A stretch of DNA of 38,623 bases from Candidatus Blautia faecavium (GCA_019118425.1 DWYZ01000152.1:1-38623); one strand, 5' to 3'; shown: positions 1-8,315, counted from the stretch's first letter. Numbers and translations are program-made. The notes: generated by a model not told the origin, from the letters alone.

Positions 1-15
1 TATATGATTTATTTC

Positions 16-44
16 TTGTTTTACAGAAAACTTGATGCTATAAT
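16..44 (+). promoter_or_regulatory. Promoter of the first secreted-protein gene
   Basis: TTGTTT at 16-21 and TATAAT at 39-44 are separated by 17 bp, a sigma-A-type promoter. The start codon at 109 is preceded by AGGAGG around 95-100. Seen directly in sequence; activity is inferred. Confidence 0.75.
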
Positions 45-108
45 GAAACCGCATTAAGAGTTCTGGACAGAAAGAACCATAATAAGAATAAATCAGGAGG
101 ATTTCAGA

Positions 109-726
109 ATGAAAATCAACAAATTATTTGCAGCAGTATTATCAGCTAGCATGATTATAGGCAGCAGTACAGCGGCTATGGCAGCGCCAAGTATGATGAA
201 TGCCTTAGACACAAATCAGGTTAGCGCTAGCGAGGGAACAGTCACAGTTACAGAAATGTCTGTAGAAGATTTAAGCGCACAGTACGGCGAAGAGGCTGGC
301 GCAGTAGCAGAAGCAATCCAGTCCGCTGACGTAAACAGCACTTTATCTGAAATTTTTGAGACCGCTCTTGGAACAGATGGACTGGCAAGTCTTGAAATCA
401 AACTGTTCACAGACGGCGTAGAAGGAGAGGCAGTTGATCTGGAGAGCATGAAGGTTCTTTCCCCTGTTGTTGACTTACAGCTTGACGGTGTAGAGCCTAC
501 AGAGGAGAATCCGGTAGACGTTACTTTTACAGCAAACAATGCTACAGATGACATTGATGTATATGTACTTCACCTGTGTGATGGCCATGGCTGGGAAATC
601 CTTTCCACAGAGAAGGCAGCAGATAACCAGGTAACAGCTCCGTTCCATTCTTTATCTCCGGTTGCCCTTGTTTATGCAGATGCAGCTGAGGATACAGAGG
701 CAGTGGAGTCTCCGGCTACAAAATAA
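109..726 (+). CDS. Secreted protein of unknown function
   Basis: This 205-residue protein begins with a clear Sec signal peptide: a Lys-containing N-end, a hydrophobic core and an AMA|AP cleavage site near residue 26. The mature chain is acidic. Its second half reads like a beta-sandwich module (VDVTFTANN, then VYVLHLCDGHGWEIL, then FHSLSPVALVYA). I recognise this pattern from many exported Clostridia proteins but cannot name the family. There is no LPXTG motif and no lipobox, so it is probably released or loosely attached. AGGAGG 8 nt upstream supports the ATG at 109. It is monocistronic, with its own promoter at 16-44 and a strong terminator at 797-824. Substrate or partner unknown. Confidence 0.75.
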   Translation: MKINKLFAAVLSASMIIGSSTAAMAAPSMMNALDTNQVSASEGTVTVTEMSVEDLSAQYGEEAGAVAEAIQSADVNSTLSEIFETALGTDGLASLEIKLFTDGVEGEAVDLESMKVLSPVVDLQLDGVEPTEENPVDVTFTANNATDDIDVYVLHLCDGHGWEILSTEKAADNQVTAPFHSLSPVALVYADAAEDTEAVESPATK

Positions 727-796
727 TTTTGTTTCCATACAGTGTATGATGTCTGTACTCCCCGGAAAATTAAGGGATAGTATAAGAATGGATTTT

Positions 797-824
797 GGCG
801 GGACATTTGTCCCGCCTTTTCTTT
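797..824 (+). terminator. Rho-independent terminator
   Basis: A perfect 9-bp stem GGCGGGACA/TGTCCCGCC (797-805 with 808-816) is followed by TTTTCTTT. It ends the transcript of the secreted-protein gene and lies against the 3' end of the convergent small ORF at 823-969. Confidence 0.9.
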
Positions 825-969
825 ATGTCCTTTCCCGCATCCATTTTTGCAGGAATTCCGCCTGTTCCTGGTCGGAGATCATCTGAGAGGCGGCGTCGTT
901 TCCCGCTGCCAGGCAGCAAAACAGGACCAACGCCTGAAGTGCAAAGAATAACAGAAGAAACAAGATCAT
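823..969 (-). CDS. Small membrane or secreted peptide, 48 aa
   Basis: This ORF is too short for the supplied track. On the minus strand an ATG at 969 follows AAGGAGG with a 7-nt spacer, one of the better ribosome sites in the window. The product begins with a hydrophobic run (MILFLLLFFALQALVLFCCL), then GNDAASQ, and ends with a charged tail EFLQKWMRERT. It could be a single-pass membrane peptide or have an uncleaved signal anchor. Two adjacent cysteines lie at the end of the hydrophobic run. The gene is convergent with the secreted-protein gene and its stop codon overlaps the T-tract of that gene's terminator. I do not recognise a family. The overlapping plus-strand ORFs at 662-886 and 795-992 lack ribosome sites and look like shadows. 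Confidence 0.6.
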   Translation of the reverse strand: MILFLLLFFALQALVLFCCLAAGNDAASQMISDQEQAEFLQKWMRERT

Positions 970-1050
970 GTAAAAGCCTCCTTAATTATTGATATTTTAC
1001 AGTATTATCATATTTAAGAAAATTATGCGGCAAATATGGTAAGATTATGA

Positions 1051-1090
1051 TATAATTAAAAATACGTCTGGGTTTAGACGTAATTTTTTC
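1051..1090 (+). promoter_or_regulatory. Extended -10 promoter with a 5'-terminal hairpin
   Basis: TATAAT at 1051-1056 is preceded by TGA (extended -10) and has no good -35. A perfect 7-bp hairpin, TACGTCT (1063-1069) with AGACGTA (1076-1082), begins about where transcription should start. It is followed by ATTTTTTC, so the leader resembles an attenuator or a 5' stabilising stem-loop just ahead of the ribosome site at 1095-1100. Confidence 0.55.
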
Positions 1091-1104
1091 TTTTGGAGGG
1101 AACC

Positions 1105-1653
1105 ATGCGAAAGACAGAATTTAAAGTACATACCATTTATTCCAGAGAGGACATCCTGCAGATGGAAAAGGTGTCAGGGAGAAAAATGCGGCATTTAGGG
1201 CTTGGCATTACCGGCGCTGTTTTTATTTTGTATCTGGCTGTGGTCCTTTGGGAAGTGGTGCAGGGAGACGGACATGCCTGTATTTTTCCTTTTATTTCCG
1301 GCGGAGTTTTAGATGTGGTTCTGCTGGCCATCCTGGCGATCTGCTTTGTCATGATCTTTTGTATGCCGTATTTACAGAGGCATAAGATTTTGAAAGATCT
1401 GCCGGGAGGAGTATTAAAGGCAAACTATTATTTCTATGAAAGAACCTTCCAGTATGGATGGGGCGAGACTTTTACCACGGTAGGCTACGTGGAAATCCAG
1501 GAATTTATCAGTCTTCCAAACAGTTTTTACATCAAAGCAAAGGATGTTTCCTATTGGGTGAAAAAGTCAGACTTTCAGGTAGGCACACCAGAAGAGTTCC
1601 TGGAATTTATGAAGGGAAAAGTAAAATGTAAAGTAATTGAAAAGACGGCCTGA
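1105..1653 (+). CDS. YcxB-like two-helix membrane protein
   Basis: A 182-residue protein with two transmembrane segments (about residues 28-50 and 61-88), separated by a short loop and followed by a roughly 95-residue soluble domain. The domain (NYYFYERTFQYGW, then FISLPNSFYIKAKDVSYWVKK, then TPEEFLEFM) follows the pattern of the YcxB-like C-terminal domain of many small Firmicutes membrane proteins. The domain has no assigned biochemical role. The ORF track starts at a TTG at 1093, but GGAGGG at 1095-1100 lies inside that extension and points to the ATG at 1105. The subtilase gene begins 59 bp downstream and may be co-transcribed. The family call is by pattern recognition and moderately sure. 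Confidence 0.7.
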   Translation: MRKTEFKVHTIYSREDILQMEKVSGRKMRHLGLGITGAVFILYLAVVLWEVVQGDGHACIFPFISGGVLDVVLLAILAICFVMIFCMPYLQRHKILKDLPGGVLKANYYFYERTFQYGWGETFTTVGYVEIQEFISLPNSFYIKAKDVSYWVKKSDFQVGTPEEFLEFMKGKVKCKVIEKTA

Positions 1654-1712
1654 GAAGCAAAAGGCATTGTCCCGGAATAAGGTAAAGAAAGTACATTTTT
1701 TGGAGAGGGACT

Positions 1713-2549
1713 ATGCATCAGGAACGTTATACAGGAAGAGGAATAGGGGTAGCGGTGCTGGACACCGGTATATATCCCCATATGGATTTTGATAACAGGA
1801 TATGGATGTTTTTTGATTTCCTTTCTCATAGAAGCAGCCCCTACGATGACAATGGACACGGAACCTGTGTGGCAGGGATCCTAGGGGGCAGCGGAAAGGC
1901 CTCTTACGGAAAATATAAAGGTATGGCGCCGGGATGCGGCATCGTCGCTCTTAAGGTGCTGGACCGGTTTGGAAACGGAAACAAGGAAGATGTTCTAAGA
2001 GCCTTTCGCTGGCTTTTGCGGTATAAAGAACAGTATCGGATACGTGTAGTCAACATTTCTGTGGGAACTACTTATAAGACAAAAGATGAACATTTCGCCC
2101 TGATCCAGGCAGTGGAAGAGCTGTGGGATGCAGGGCTTATAGTGGTAGCTGCGGCGGGGAACCAGGGACCTTCTCCGGGAAGTGTGACAGCTCCCGGATG
2201 CAGCAAGAAGATCATAACTGTGGGTTCCAGCGATATGCTTCAGGGAAATGGGGCAGTCTCCGGAAGGGGGCCTACCTTTGAATGTGTATGCAAGCCGGAT
2301 CTGGTAGCACCGGGAAGCCGGATCACTTCCTGTGCGCCGGGCAGGGATTTCCCATATGCTGCCAAAAGTGGCACTTCCATGTCCACGCCTCTTGTCTCCG
2401 GGGCAATCGCAAGGGCGCTGGAAAAAAATCCGTCTCTTACCAATGTGGAAATAAAGATGATGCTCAAAGAGAGCGCAGATGACATGGGATTGCCTCATAA
2501 CCAGCAGGGATGGGGGAAATTTAACTGCAAAAGGTTTTTATCCCTTTAA
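1713..2549 (+). CDS. Subtilisin-like serine protease (peptidase S8), no signal peptide
   Basis: The complete Asp-His-Ser triad is visible: Asp17 in AVLDTG, His49 in DDNGHGTCVAG and Ser222 in GTSMSTP. The oxyanion-hole Asn is in AAAGNQGP. At 278 residues it is little more than a catalytic domain: the triad Asp is only 17 residues from the start, so there is no room for a signal peptide or an I9 inhibitory propeptide. This resembles intracellular subtilisins or the compact S8 proteins common in Clostridia. GGAGAGGGAC upstream supports the ATG at 1713. The gene lies 59 bp after the YcxB-like gene, and the next promoter is at 2596. Substrate unknown. How it is kept inactive without a propeptide is an open question. 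Confidence 0.9.
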   Translation: MHQERYTGRGIGVAVLDTGIYPHMDFDNRIWMFFDFLSHRSSPYDDNGHGTCVAGILGGSGKASYGKYKGMAPGCGIVALKVLDRFGNGNKEDVLRAFRWLLRYKEQYRIRVVNISVGTTYKTKDEHFALIQAVEELWDAGLIVVAAAGNQGPSPGSVTAPGCSKKIITVGSSDMLQGNGAVSGRGPTFECVCKPDLVAPGSRITSCAPGRDFPYAAKSGTSMSTPLVSGAIARALEKNPSLTNVEIKMMLKESADDMGLPHNQQGWGKFNCKRFLSL

Positions 2550-2595
2550 AATTCTGCTGTTTTGTATAAATGTGCTGCGGTAAAGTATAAAAGCG

Positions 2596-2624
2596 TTGAC
2601 GGATGAAAAGATTTCCGCTACAAT
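2596..2624 (+). promoter_or_regulatory. Promoter of the citrate synthase-icd pair
   Basis: TTGACG at 2596-2601 and TACAAT at 2619-2624 are spaced 17 bp. The start codon follows at 2688, with GAGGAGAGG upstream. Confidence 0.75.
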
Positions 2625-2687
2625 GATAGACAAAATGATATCAAAGGACGTATTTGGTATCGCAAACATACGAGGAGAGGATAGAAC

Positions 2688-4079
2688 ATGCAGAACAGAC
2701 AAGTAAAAATGGACCAACATACGAATCTTCTTCAATTGGAAGAGCATATGTACCCGCTGGTAGATGTGGAGACTCCAAATGTTTTCCGTAATCTTTTTCC
2801 TTATTCTGAGGTTCCAAAGATTGCCTTTAACGATCGAATCGTTCCCCATCATATGCCGGATGATATCTGGATCACAGACACCACTTTCAGGGACGGACAG
2901 CAGTCCAGGGCGCCCTATTCCACAGAGCAGATCGTAAGGATCTACGATTACCTGCACAAACTTGGGGGACCGGAAGGCAGGATCCGCGCATCCGAATTTT
3001 TCCTGTACAGCAAAAAAGACAGGGACGCGGTAGAAAAGTGTATGGAAAGAGGCTATGAATTTCCGGAAGTAACCAGTTGGATCCGTGCAAGCAAAAAAGA
3101 TTTTGAACTTGTCAGAGACATGGGTATGAAAGAGACCGGGATTTTAGTAAGCTGTTCCGACTATCACATTTTTTATAAGATGAAGATGAGCCGCCGCCAG
3201 GCTATGGAGCATTATTTAAGTATCGTAAAGGAATGTCTGGAGATCGGTGTGGCGGTGAGGTGCCATCTGGAGGACATCACCAGAGCGGATATTTACGGCT
3301 ATGTGATTCCCTTCTGTCTGGAACTTATGAAGCTGCGCCAGGAATACGGCATTCCGGTAAAGGTGCGCTGCTGTGACACCATGGGATATGGCGTGAACTA
3401 TCCTGGTGCTGTGATTCCCCGTTCTGTGCCGGGAATTATCTATGGCATTATGGTCCATGCGGGCGTACCGTCAGAGCTCATCGAGTGGCATGGACATAAC
3501 GATTTTTATAAAGCGGTCAGCAATTCTACCACAGCATGGCTGTACGGTGCCTGCGGTGTGAATACTTCTCTCTTCGGCATTGGTGAGAGAACGGGAAATA
3601 CGCCTTTGGAGGCCATGGTCTTTGAGTACGCCCAGCTTCGCGGAAACCTTGGGGGAATGGATACTACGGTGATCACAGAGCTGGCGGAATACTACGAAAA
3701 AGAAATTGGCTATAAGATTCCGCCCCGTACACCTTTTGTTGGAAAGAACTTTAATGTGACAAGGGCTGGCATCCACGCCGACGGACTTTTAAAAAACGAA
3801 GAGATCTATAATATTTTCGATACGGACAAATTTTTAAACCGTCCGGTAGAAGTGGCTGTTTCCAATACTTCCGGTCTGGCAGGCATTGCCCACTGGATGA
3901 ATACCCACTATCATTTAAAAGGGGAGAAACAGGTGGAGAAAAACTGTGATCTTGTTAAAAAGATCAAGGAATGGGTAGACGCCCAGTATGACGAAGGCCG
4001 TGTGACCGTTATGTCAGACGCCGAGCTAGAGGATATCGTAGCCAGATATTGTGAAGAACTGGGAATTACATTGGCATAG
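2688..4079 (+). CDS. Re-citrate synthase-type enzyme (homocitrate/isopropylmalate synthase superfamily)
   Basis: 463 residues. The DRE-TIM barrel signature is clear: TDTTFRDGQQSR near residue 65, the metal-binding HGHND near residue 270 and a second conserved block GIHADGLLKNEEIYNIF near residue 360. The C-terminal LeuA regulatory domain of isopropylmalate synthases is absent. Members of this subfamily are often misannotated as 2-isopropylmalate synthase. The Clostridium kluyveri representative was shown to be a Re-face citrate synthase, which condenses oxaloacetate and acetyl-CoA. The immediately downstream NADP isocitrate dehydrogenase argues for the citrate reaction and supply of 2-oxoglutarate for glutamate. 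No aconitase gene is in the window. Homocitrate synthase cannot be excluded by eye. Confidence 0.8.
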   Translation: MQNRQVKMDQHTNLLQLEEHMYPLVDVETPNVFRNLFPYSEVPKIAFNDRIVPHHMPDDIWITDTTFRDGQQSRAPYSTEQIVRIYDYLHKLGGPEGRIRASEFFLYSKKDRDAVEKCMERGYEFPEVTSWIRASKKDFELVRDMGMKETGILVSCSDYHIFYKMKMSRRQAMEHYLSIVKECLEIGVAVRCHLEDITRADIYGYVIPFCLELMKLRQEYGIPVKVRCCDTMGYGVNYPGAVIPRSVPGIIYGIMVHAGVPSELIEWHGHNDFYKAVSNSTTAWLYGACGVNTSLFGIGERTGNTPLEAMVFEYAQLRGNLGGMDTTVITELAEYYEKEIGYKIPPRTPFVGKNFNVTRAGIHADGLLKNEEIYNIFDTDKFLNRPVEVAVSNTSGLAGIAHWMNTHYHLKGEKQVEKNCDLVKKIKEWVDAQYDEGRVTVMSDAELEDIVARYCEELGITLA

Positions 4080-4163
4080 AAAGCTGTAATTGATCCGAAA
4101 TGTGCAGACCAGTGAGATATAAATTATTTTGCGGAATGAAAACAAAACAAACAGGAGGAGAAA

Positions 4164-5372
4164 ATGAAGAAAATTCAAATGCAGACGCCCCTTGTGGAGA
4201 TGGACGGCGATGAAATGACAAGAATTCTATGGAAGATCATTAAGGAAGAGCTCCTTCTTCCTTATATCGATCTGAATACAGAGTATTACGACCTGGGTCT
4301 TGCCCATCGTAATGAGACAGACGATCAGGTGACCATAGACGCCGCAGAGGCCACGAAAAAATATAAAGTGGCTGTAAAATGCGCAACCATCACCCCTAAC
4401 AAGGCAAGGATGGAAGAATATGACCTGAAAAAAATGTATAAAAGCCCCAACGGAACCATCCGCGCCATTTTGGATGGAACCGTATTTCGCGCCCCTATCG
4501 TGGTAAAGGGAATCGAGCCTTGCGTAAAGAACTGGAAAAAACCGATCACCCTGGCCCGTCATGCCTACGGAGACATTTATAAAAATACAGAGTTTTATAT
4601 TGATAAGCCAGGTGAGGCAAAGCTGGTATTTACAGCAGACGATGGGGAAGAACGCAGCGAGACGATCCAGCGTTTTGATAAGCCGGGCGTACTTCTTGGC
4701 ATGCATAATCTGGACGCGTCTATTGAAAGCTTTGCGAGAAGCTGTTTCAATTACGCTCTGGACACGAAACAGGACGTTTGGTTTGGCTGTAAGGACACGA
4801 TCTCCAAGACCTATGACGGCCGTTTTAAAGAAATTTTCAACAGGATTTATGAAGAAGAATTTAAGGAGAAATTTGACGCAGAGCATCTGACTTATTTTTA
4901 CAGCCTGATCGATGACATTGTAGCCCGCGTGATGAAAGCGGAGGGCGGATTTATCTGGGCCTGCAAAAATTATGACGGAGATGTAATGAGCGATATGGTT
5001 TCTTCTGCCTTCGGCTCTCTTGCCATGATGACCTCTGTCCTTGTTTCTCCTCATGGCTACTATGAATATGAGGCTGCGCACGGTACAGTACAGCGGCATT
5101 ACTACAGACATCTGGAAGGAAAAGAAACTTCTACTAATTCCGTTGCCACTATATTTGCATGGACGGGAGCCCTTCGAAAGAGAGGGGAGCTGGACGGCAA
5201 TAAAGAACTTTCAGATTTTGCAGATAAGCTGGAAAAAGCTACCAAGTCTACTATAGAAAGCGGAAAAATGACAAAGGATCTGGCTCTTATTACAGAAATG
5301 AAAAATCCGAAAGTCTTAAACAGCAGAGAATTCATCCTGGCAGTAAAAGAAAAGCTGGATAAATCTCTGTAA
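4164..5372 (+). CDS. icd: NADP-dependent isocitrate dehydrogenase, eukaryote-like dimeric type
   Basis: 402 residues that closely follow the homodimeric IDH1/IDH2 type: VEMDGDEMTRILW at the N-end, TPNKARMEEY, KSPNGTIRAILDGTVFR, the DTISKTYDGRFK region, and EAAHGTVQRHYYRH followed by TSTNSVATIFAW. It oxidatively decarboxylates isocitrate to 2-oxoglutarate in the cytoplasm, making NADPH. AGGAGGAG 6 nt upstream fixes the ATG. It lies 84 bp after the Re-citrate synthase gene with no terminator between, so the pair is probably one operon for the oxidative half-TCA branch. The NADPH formed links to the Stn-type transhydrogenase at the other end of the window, which is an inference. Confidence 0.95.
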   Translation: MKKIQMQTPLVEMDGDEMTRILWKIIKEELLLPYIDLNTEYYDLGLAHRNETDDQVTIDAAEATKKYKVAVKCATITPNKARMEEYDLKKMYKSPNGTIRAILDGTVFRAPIVVKGIEPCVKNWKKPITLARHAYGDIYKNTEFYIDKPGEAKLVFTADDGEERSETIQRFDKPGVLLGMHNLDASIESFARSCFNYALDTKQDVWFGCKDTISKTYDGRFKEIFNRIYEEEFKEKFDAEHLTYFYSLIDDIVARVMKAEGGFIWACKNYDGDVMSDMVSSAFGSLAMMTSVLVSPHGYYEYEAAHGTVQRHYYRHLEGKETSTNSVATIFAWTGALRKRGELDGNKELSDFADKLEKATKSTIESGKMTKDLALITEMKNPKVLNSREFILAVKEKLDKSL

Positions 5373-5396
5373 GAAAAGAAAGAGGATAAAGCATAA

Positions 5397-5422
5397 AAGA
5401 ACTGGCGGTTACGCCAGTTCTT
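5397..5422. terminator. Terminator shared by convergent icd and the ABC-F gene
   Basis: A perfect 11-bp stem (AAGAACTGGCG with CGCCAGTTCTT) closes a 4-nt GTTA loop. On the minus strand it is followed by TTTATGCTTT, so it fits best as terminator of the ABC-F transcript. The ABC-F stop codon (5409-5411) lies in the loop and its last codons form one arm. Confidence 0.8.
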
Positions 5423-7316
5423 CCCATTTTTCGTAAAGTTCTTCTAGTTCTTTTTGAAGGGCTTCTTTTTCTTTGCTCAATTCTGTACACCGGGCTACAT
5501 CCGTGCATACCTCAGGAAGGACCAGTGTGGCATCGATCTCCTTATCTCTGGTTTCCAGCTCTTCAATACGGGCTTCTACCTTTTTCAGATCGTTTTCCCT
5601 TTTCCGCTTCATTGCCTGTTCTTCTTTTTGCTGCTGCCAGGTGAGCTTGTTTTCAGAAGGCGCGGCGGAAACTTCTTCCTGTTTTTGAACCGGGGCGTAG
5701 ATTTCTGTAAGTTCTTCTTTTTTCTCAAGATAGTAATCGTAATCCCCGATATAATTTACAATGGCCTGGTTGGTCAGATCCATGATCCTGGTGGCCGTCT
5801 GATTGATAAAGTAACGGTCGTGGGATACATAGAGTACAGTTCCAGTATAGCTGTTTAATGCCTCCTCCAGGATTTCCTTGGAAGTGATGTCCAGATGGTT
5901 AGTAGGCTCGTCCAGGATCAGAAAATTCGCCTCAGAAAGCATGAGCTTGGCCAGTGATACCCGGCCCCGTTCTCCTCCGGAGAGGGAAGAGATCAGGTTA
6001 AATACCTCGTCCCCGGTAAATAAAAAGGCGGCTAGCATGTTTCGTATCTCTGTCTCCGTTAGGGTGGGATAGGTATCGGAAATCTCCTGAAAAATAGTTT
6101 TATCCTGGTGGAGGACATGGTGTTCCTGATCATAATAACCAATCTGCACCTTGGAACCAAGGGTAAACTTTCCTGTATCGGCAGGAAGAAGTCCGTTTAA
6201 AATTTTTAAAAGGGTAGTCTTGCCTGTTCCGTTATTTCCGATGAGGGCTACCCGCTCACCCCGCTTGATCTCAAAGGAGATTCCTGTAAAGAGGGTCTGG
6301 CCAGGAAAGGATTTAGACAGCCCTTCCACAGTCAGCACATCGTTCCCGCTTACATATCTAGGCTCAAGGACAAGGCGCATCTGGTCGTTGATCTCCGTGG
6401 GTTTTTCAAGACGCTGGATCTTGTTCAGCATTTTTTCCCTGCTCTCAGCCCGGCGGATGGATTTTTCACGGTTAAAGGATTTTAGCTTGGCAATGACTGC
6501 TTCCTGGTGTTTGATCTCTCTTTGCTGATTTAAAAAGGCCTTATACTGGGCATCGCGGATCTGGGCCTTTTTTACCGCATAGGCAGAGTAGTTTCCATCG
6601 TATACGCGAACCTGTCCGGCCTCAATTTCCACGATTTTTGATACTACTTTGTCGAGAAAATAGCGGTCGTGGGAGACGATGAAAACCGCTCCGGGATAAT
6701 TGATCAGATAGGTTTCCAGCCAGGATATGCTTTCCATATCCAGGTGGTTGGTGGGCTCGTCCAGAAGAAGAATGTCCGGTTTGGAAAGAAGGAGCTTGCC
6801 TAAGGCAACTCTTGTTTTCTGCCCGCCGGAGAGAGTTTCAATCTCTCTGGAGAAATCTTCTTCTGTAAATCCGAGACCTTTCAACACGCCGGTAAGTTCG
6901 CTTTTATAGGCGTAGCCGTTTTCCGCTTCGAAATCGTGAGTAAGGCGCGTATATGTATTCATCAGGCTTTCCAGAGCTTCTCCCTGGACATGCTTCATGT
7001 CCTGCTCAATTTGCCTCATACGTTTTTCCATATCCAGGATGTGCTGTTTGGTAGTCAAAAGCTCTTCATAGATCGTGCGGCTTCCATGGATGTCCTGATA
7101 CTGAGCCAGGTATCCGATATTTTTATCCCGGGAGATCACTACGGACCCGGAATCTTCAGGGAGCTCATCCATGATGATGCGCAGAAGAGTAGTTTTTCCT
7201 GCGCCGTTGCTGCCGATAAGAGCTGCTTTTTCCCGTTCCTCTATATGAAAAGACGCGTCGTTTAAAATCACTTTATCACCAAAAGCCTTACACAGATTCT
7301 GACATGATAAAATCAT
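5409..7316 (-). CDS. ABC-F family ATP-binding protein (YdiF-like)
   Basis: 635 residues with two ABC domains on one chain and no membrane segments. Domain 1 has Walker A GSNGAGKTT, signature LSGGQKTR and Walker B LLLDEPTNHLD. Domain 2 has GNNGTGKTT, LSGGERGR and LILDEPTNHLD. A charged linker lies between them and a C-terminal coiled coil runs from about residue 560. ABC-F proteins bind the ribosomal E site and act as translation factors or antibiotic-resistance proteins. This one resembles the housekeeping YdiF type, and ydiF also lies near rex in Bacillus subtilis. The ORF track extends 13 codons too far: the extension covers the -10 region, and TTGGAGGAA 5 nt before the ATG at 7316 is the obvious start. 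Confidence 0.9.
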   Translation of the reverse strand: MILSCQNLCKAFGDKVILNDASFHIEEREKAALIGSNGAGKTTLLRIIMDELPEDSGSVVISRDKNIGYLAQYQDIHGSRTIYEELLTTKQHILDMEKRMRQIEQDMKHVQGEALESLMNTYTRLTHDFEAENGYAYKSELTGVLKGLGFTEEDFSREIETLSGGQKTRVALGKLLLSKPDILLLDEPTNHLDMESISWLETYLINYPGAVFIVSHDRYFLDKVVSKIVEIEAGQVRVYDGNYSAYAVKKAQIRDAQYKAFLNQQREIKHQEAVIAKLKSFNREKSIRRAESREKMLNKIQRLEKPTEINDQMRLVLEPRYVSGNDVLTVEGLSKSFPGQTLFTGISFEIKRGERVALIGNNGTGKTTLLKILNGLLPADTGKFTLGSKVQIGYYDQEHHVLHQDKTIFQEISDTYPTLTETEIRNMLAAFLFTGDEVFNLISSLSGGERGRVSLAKLMLSEANFLILDEPTNHLDITSKEILEEALNSYTGTVLYVSHDRYFINQTATRIMDLTNQAIVNYIGDYDYYLEKKEELTEIYAPVQKQEEVSAAPSENKLTWQQQKEEQAMKRKRENDLKKVEARIEELETRDKEIDATLVLPEVCTDVARCTELSKEKEALQKELEELYEKWEELA

Positions 7317-7354
7317 AACGATTCCTCCAAAATTTGATAGTACAAGCACTCTCA

Positions 7355-7382
7355 ATTATAACGGAAACGAAAATTTTGTAAA
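7355..7382 (-). promoter_or_regulatory. Promoter of the ABC-F gene
   Basis: On the minus strand TTTACA (7382-7377) and TATAAT (7360-7355) are spaced 16 bp. The TATAAT sits 39 bp before the ATG at 7316 and argues against the longer ORF. Confidence 0.7.
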
Positions 7383-7482
7383 GTAAAATCGAATATTTAT
7401 AACAAACAGCAAAGAAATTTATGATTTACTATAAAAAAGATAAGGGAAAATGCAAAAACTTGTTATAAGACCTCAACTTTAA

Positions 7483-7511
7483 TTGACAAGAAAATGTCAT
7501 TTCGATATAAT
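7483..7511 (+). promoter_or_regulatory. Consensus promoter of rex with an overlapping palindrome
   Basis: TTGACA (7483-7488), a 17-bp spacer and TATAAT (7506-7511) form a perfect consensus promoter. The -35 box is also the left arm of TGACA-N6-TGTCA (7484-7499), which could be an operator. Autoregulation by Rex is possible but is inferred. Confidence 0.85.
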
Positions 7512-7540
7512 TAGCATAGTATTATAAGGAGGGGAAAATT

Positions 7541-8188
7541 GTGGAGTCAAAAGAAATTTCAAAGGCGGTGATCAAGAGACTGCCACGTTATTACCGCTAT
7601 CTGGGCGAATTAATGGAGGAAAATGTAGAGCGGATCTCTTCCAATGATCTGAGCAAAAAAATGCATGTCACTGCTTCTCAGATCCGTCAGGACCTTAATA
7701 ACTTCGGCGGGTTCGGCCAGCAGGGCTATGGCTATAACGTACGTTATCTTTATACGGAAATCGGTAAGATCCTGGGACTGGATACGGTGCATCCCATGAT
7801 CATCCTGGGAGCGGGAAATTTAGGACAGGCCCTTGCCAATTACGTAGATTTTGAAAAAAGAGGATTTAAGCTGGTGGGGATCTTTGATGTAAACCCGGTG
7901 TTGGAAGGAATTGCAGTACGGGGAATAGAGATCCAGCTTTTAAGCGAGCTTCCTCTGTTTTTGAAGGAGAATCAGGTGGAGATCGCGATCTTGACCCTGC
8001 CTAAGAACAAAGCGAAGGAAATGGCTAATATTTTAGTGGAAAACGGCATCAAGGCGATCTGGAATTTTGCCCACATTGACCTTGACACTCCACAAGACGT
8101 GATCGTAGAAAACGTACATCTGTCAGAGAGCCTGATGACGCTGTCCTATAACCTGAGCCAATACCGCCAGGAGCACATCGAAAAATAA
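7541..8188 (+). CDS. rex: Redox-sensing transcriptional repressor Rex
   Basis: 215 residues, the usual length. The N-terminal winged helix (about 1-80) carries KAVIKRLPRYYRYL, SSNDLSKKMHVTASQIRQDL and GGFGQQGYGYNV, the DNA-recognition region of Rex. The C-terminal Rossmann domain has the NAD(H) motif ILGAGNLGQALANY and a following acidic IFDVNP. High NADH/NAD releases Rex from DNA and derepresses fermentation, hydrogenase and butyrate genes in Clostridia. The start is GTG at 7541 after AAGGAGGGG. The gene is transcribed alone from a consensus promoter and followed by two hairpins. The hydrogenase operon beginning at 15207 and the Stn operon are plausible targets. Confidence 0.97.
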   Translation: MESKEISKAVIKRLPRYYRYLGELMEENVERISSNDLSKKMHVTASQIRQDLNNFGGFGQQGYGYNVRYLYTEIGKILGLDTVHPMIILGAGNLGQALANYVDFEKRGFKLVGIFDVNPVLEGIAVRGIEIQLLSELPLFLKENQVEIAILTLPKNKAKEMANILVENGIKAIWNFAHIDLDTPQDVIVENVHLSESLMTLSYNLSQYRQEHIEK

Positions 8189-8197
8189 AAGCTGTTT

Positions 8198-8275
8198 AGG
8201 AAGAAAGAACCCTTTCTTCCTGTCCATGGAAGTGCGCTGCTGCCTGAAAGAGACTCTGGCAGCAGCCTTTTCTTT
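8198..8275 (+). terminator. Tandem hairpins, the second a rho-independent terminator
   Basis: A 10-bp stem AGGAAGAAAG/CTTTCTTCCT (8198-8221) is followed by a 9-bp stem GCTGCTGCC/GGCAGCAGC (8236-8244 with 8258-8266) and a T-rich run. The second hairpin ends the rex transcript. Confidence 0.85.
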
Positions 8276-8315
8276 TCAGGCTGAAGAAAAATAGTAAAGA
8301 CAAAGGGGTGAGGAT

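Noticed and set aside
4227-5111. 294-aa minus-strand ORF
   Set aside because: Entirely antisense to icd; no recognisable domain.
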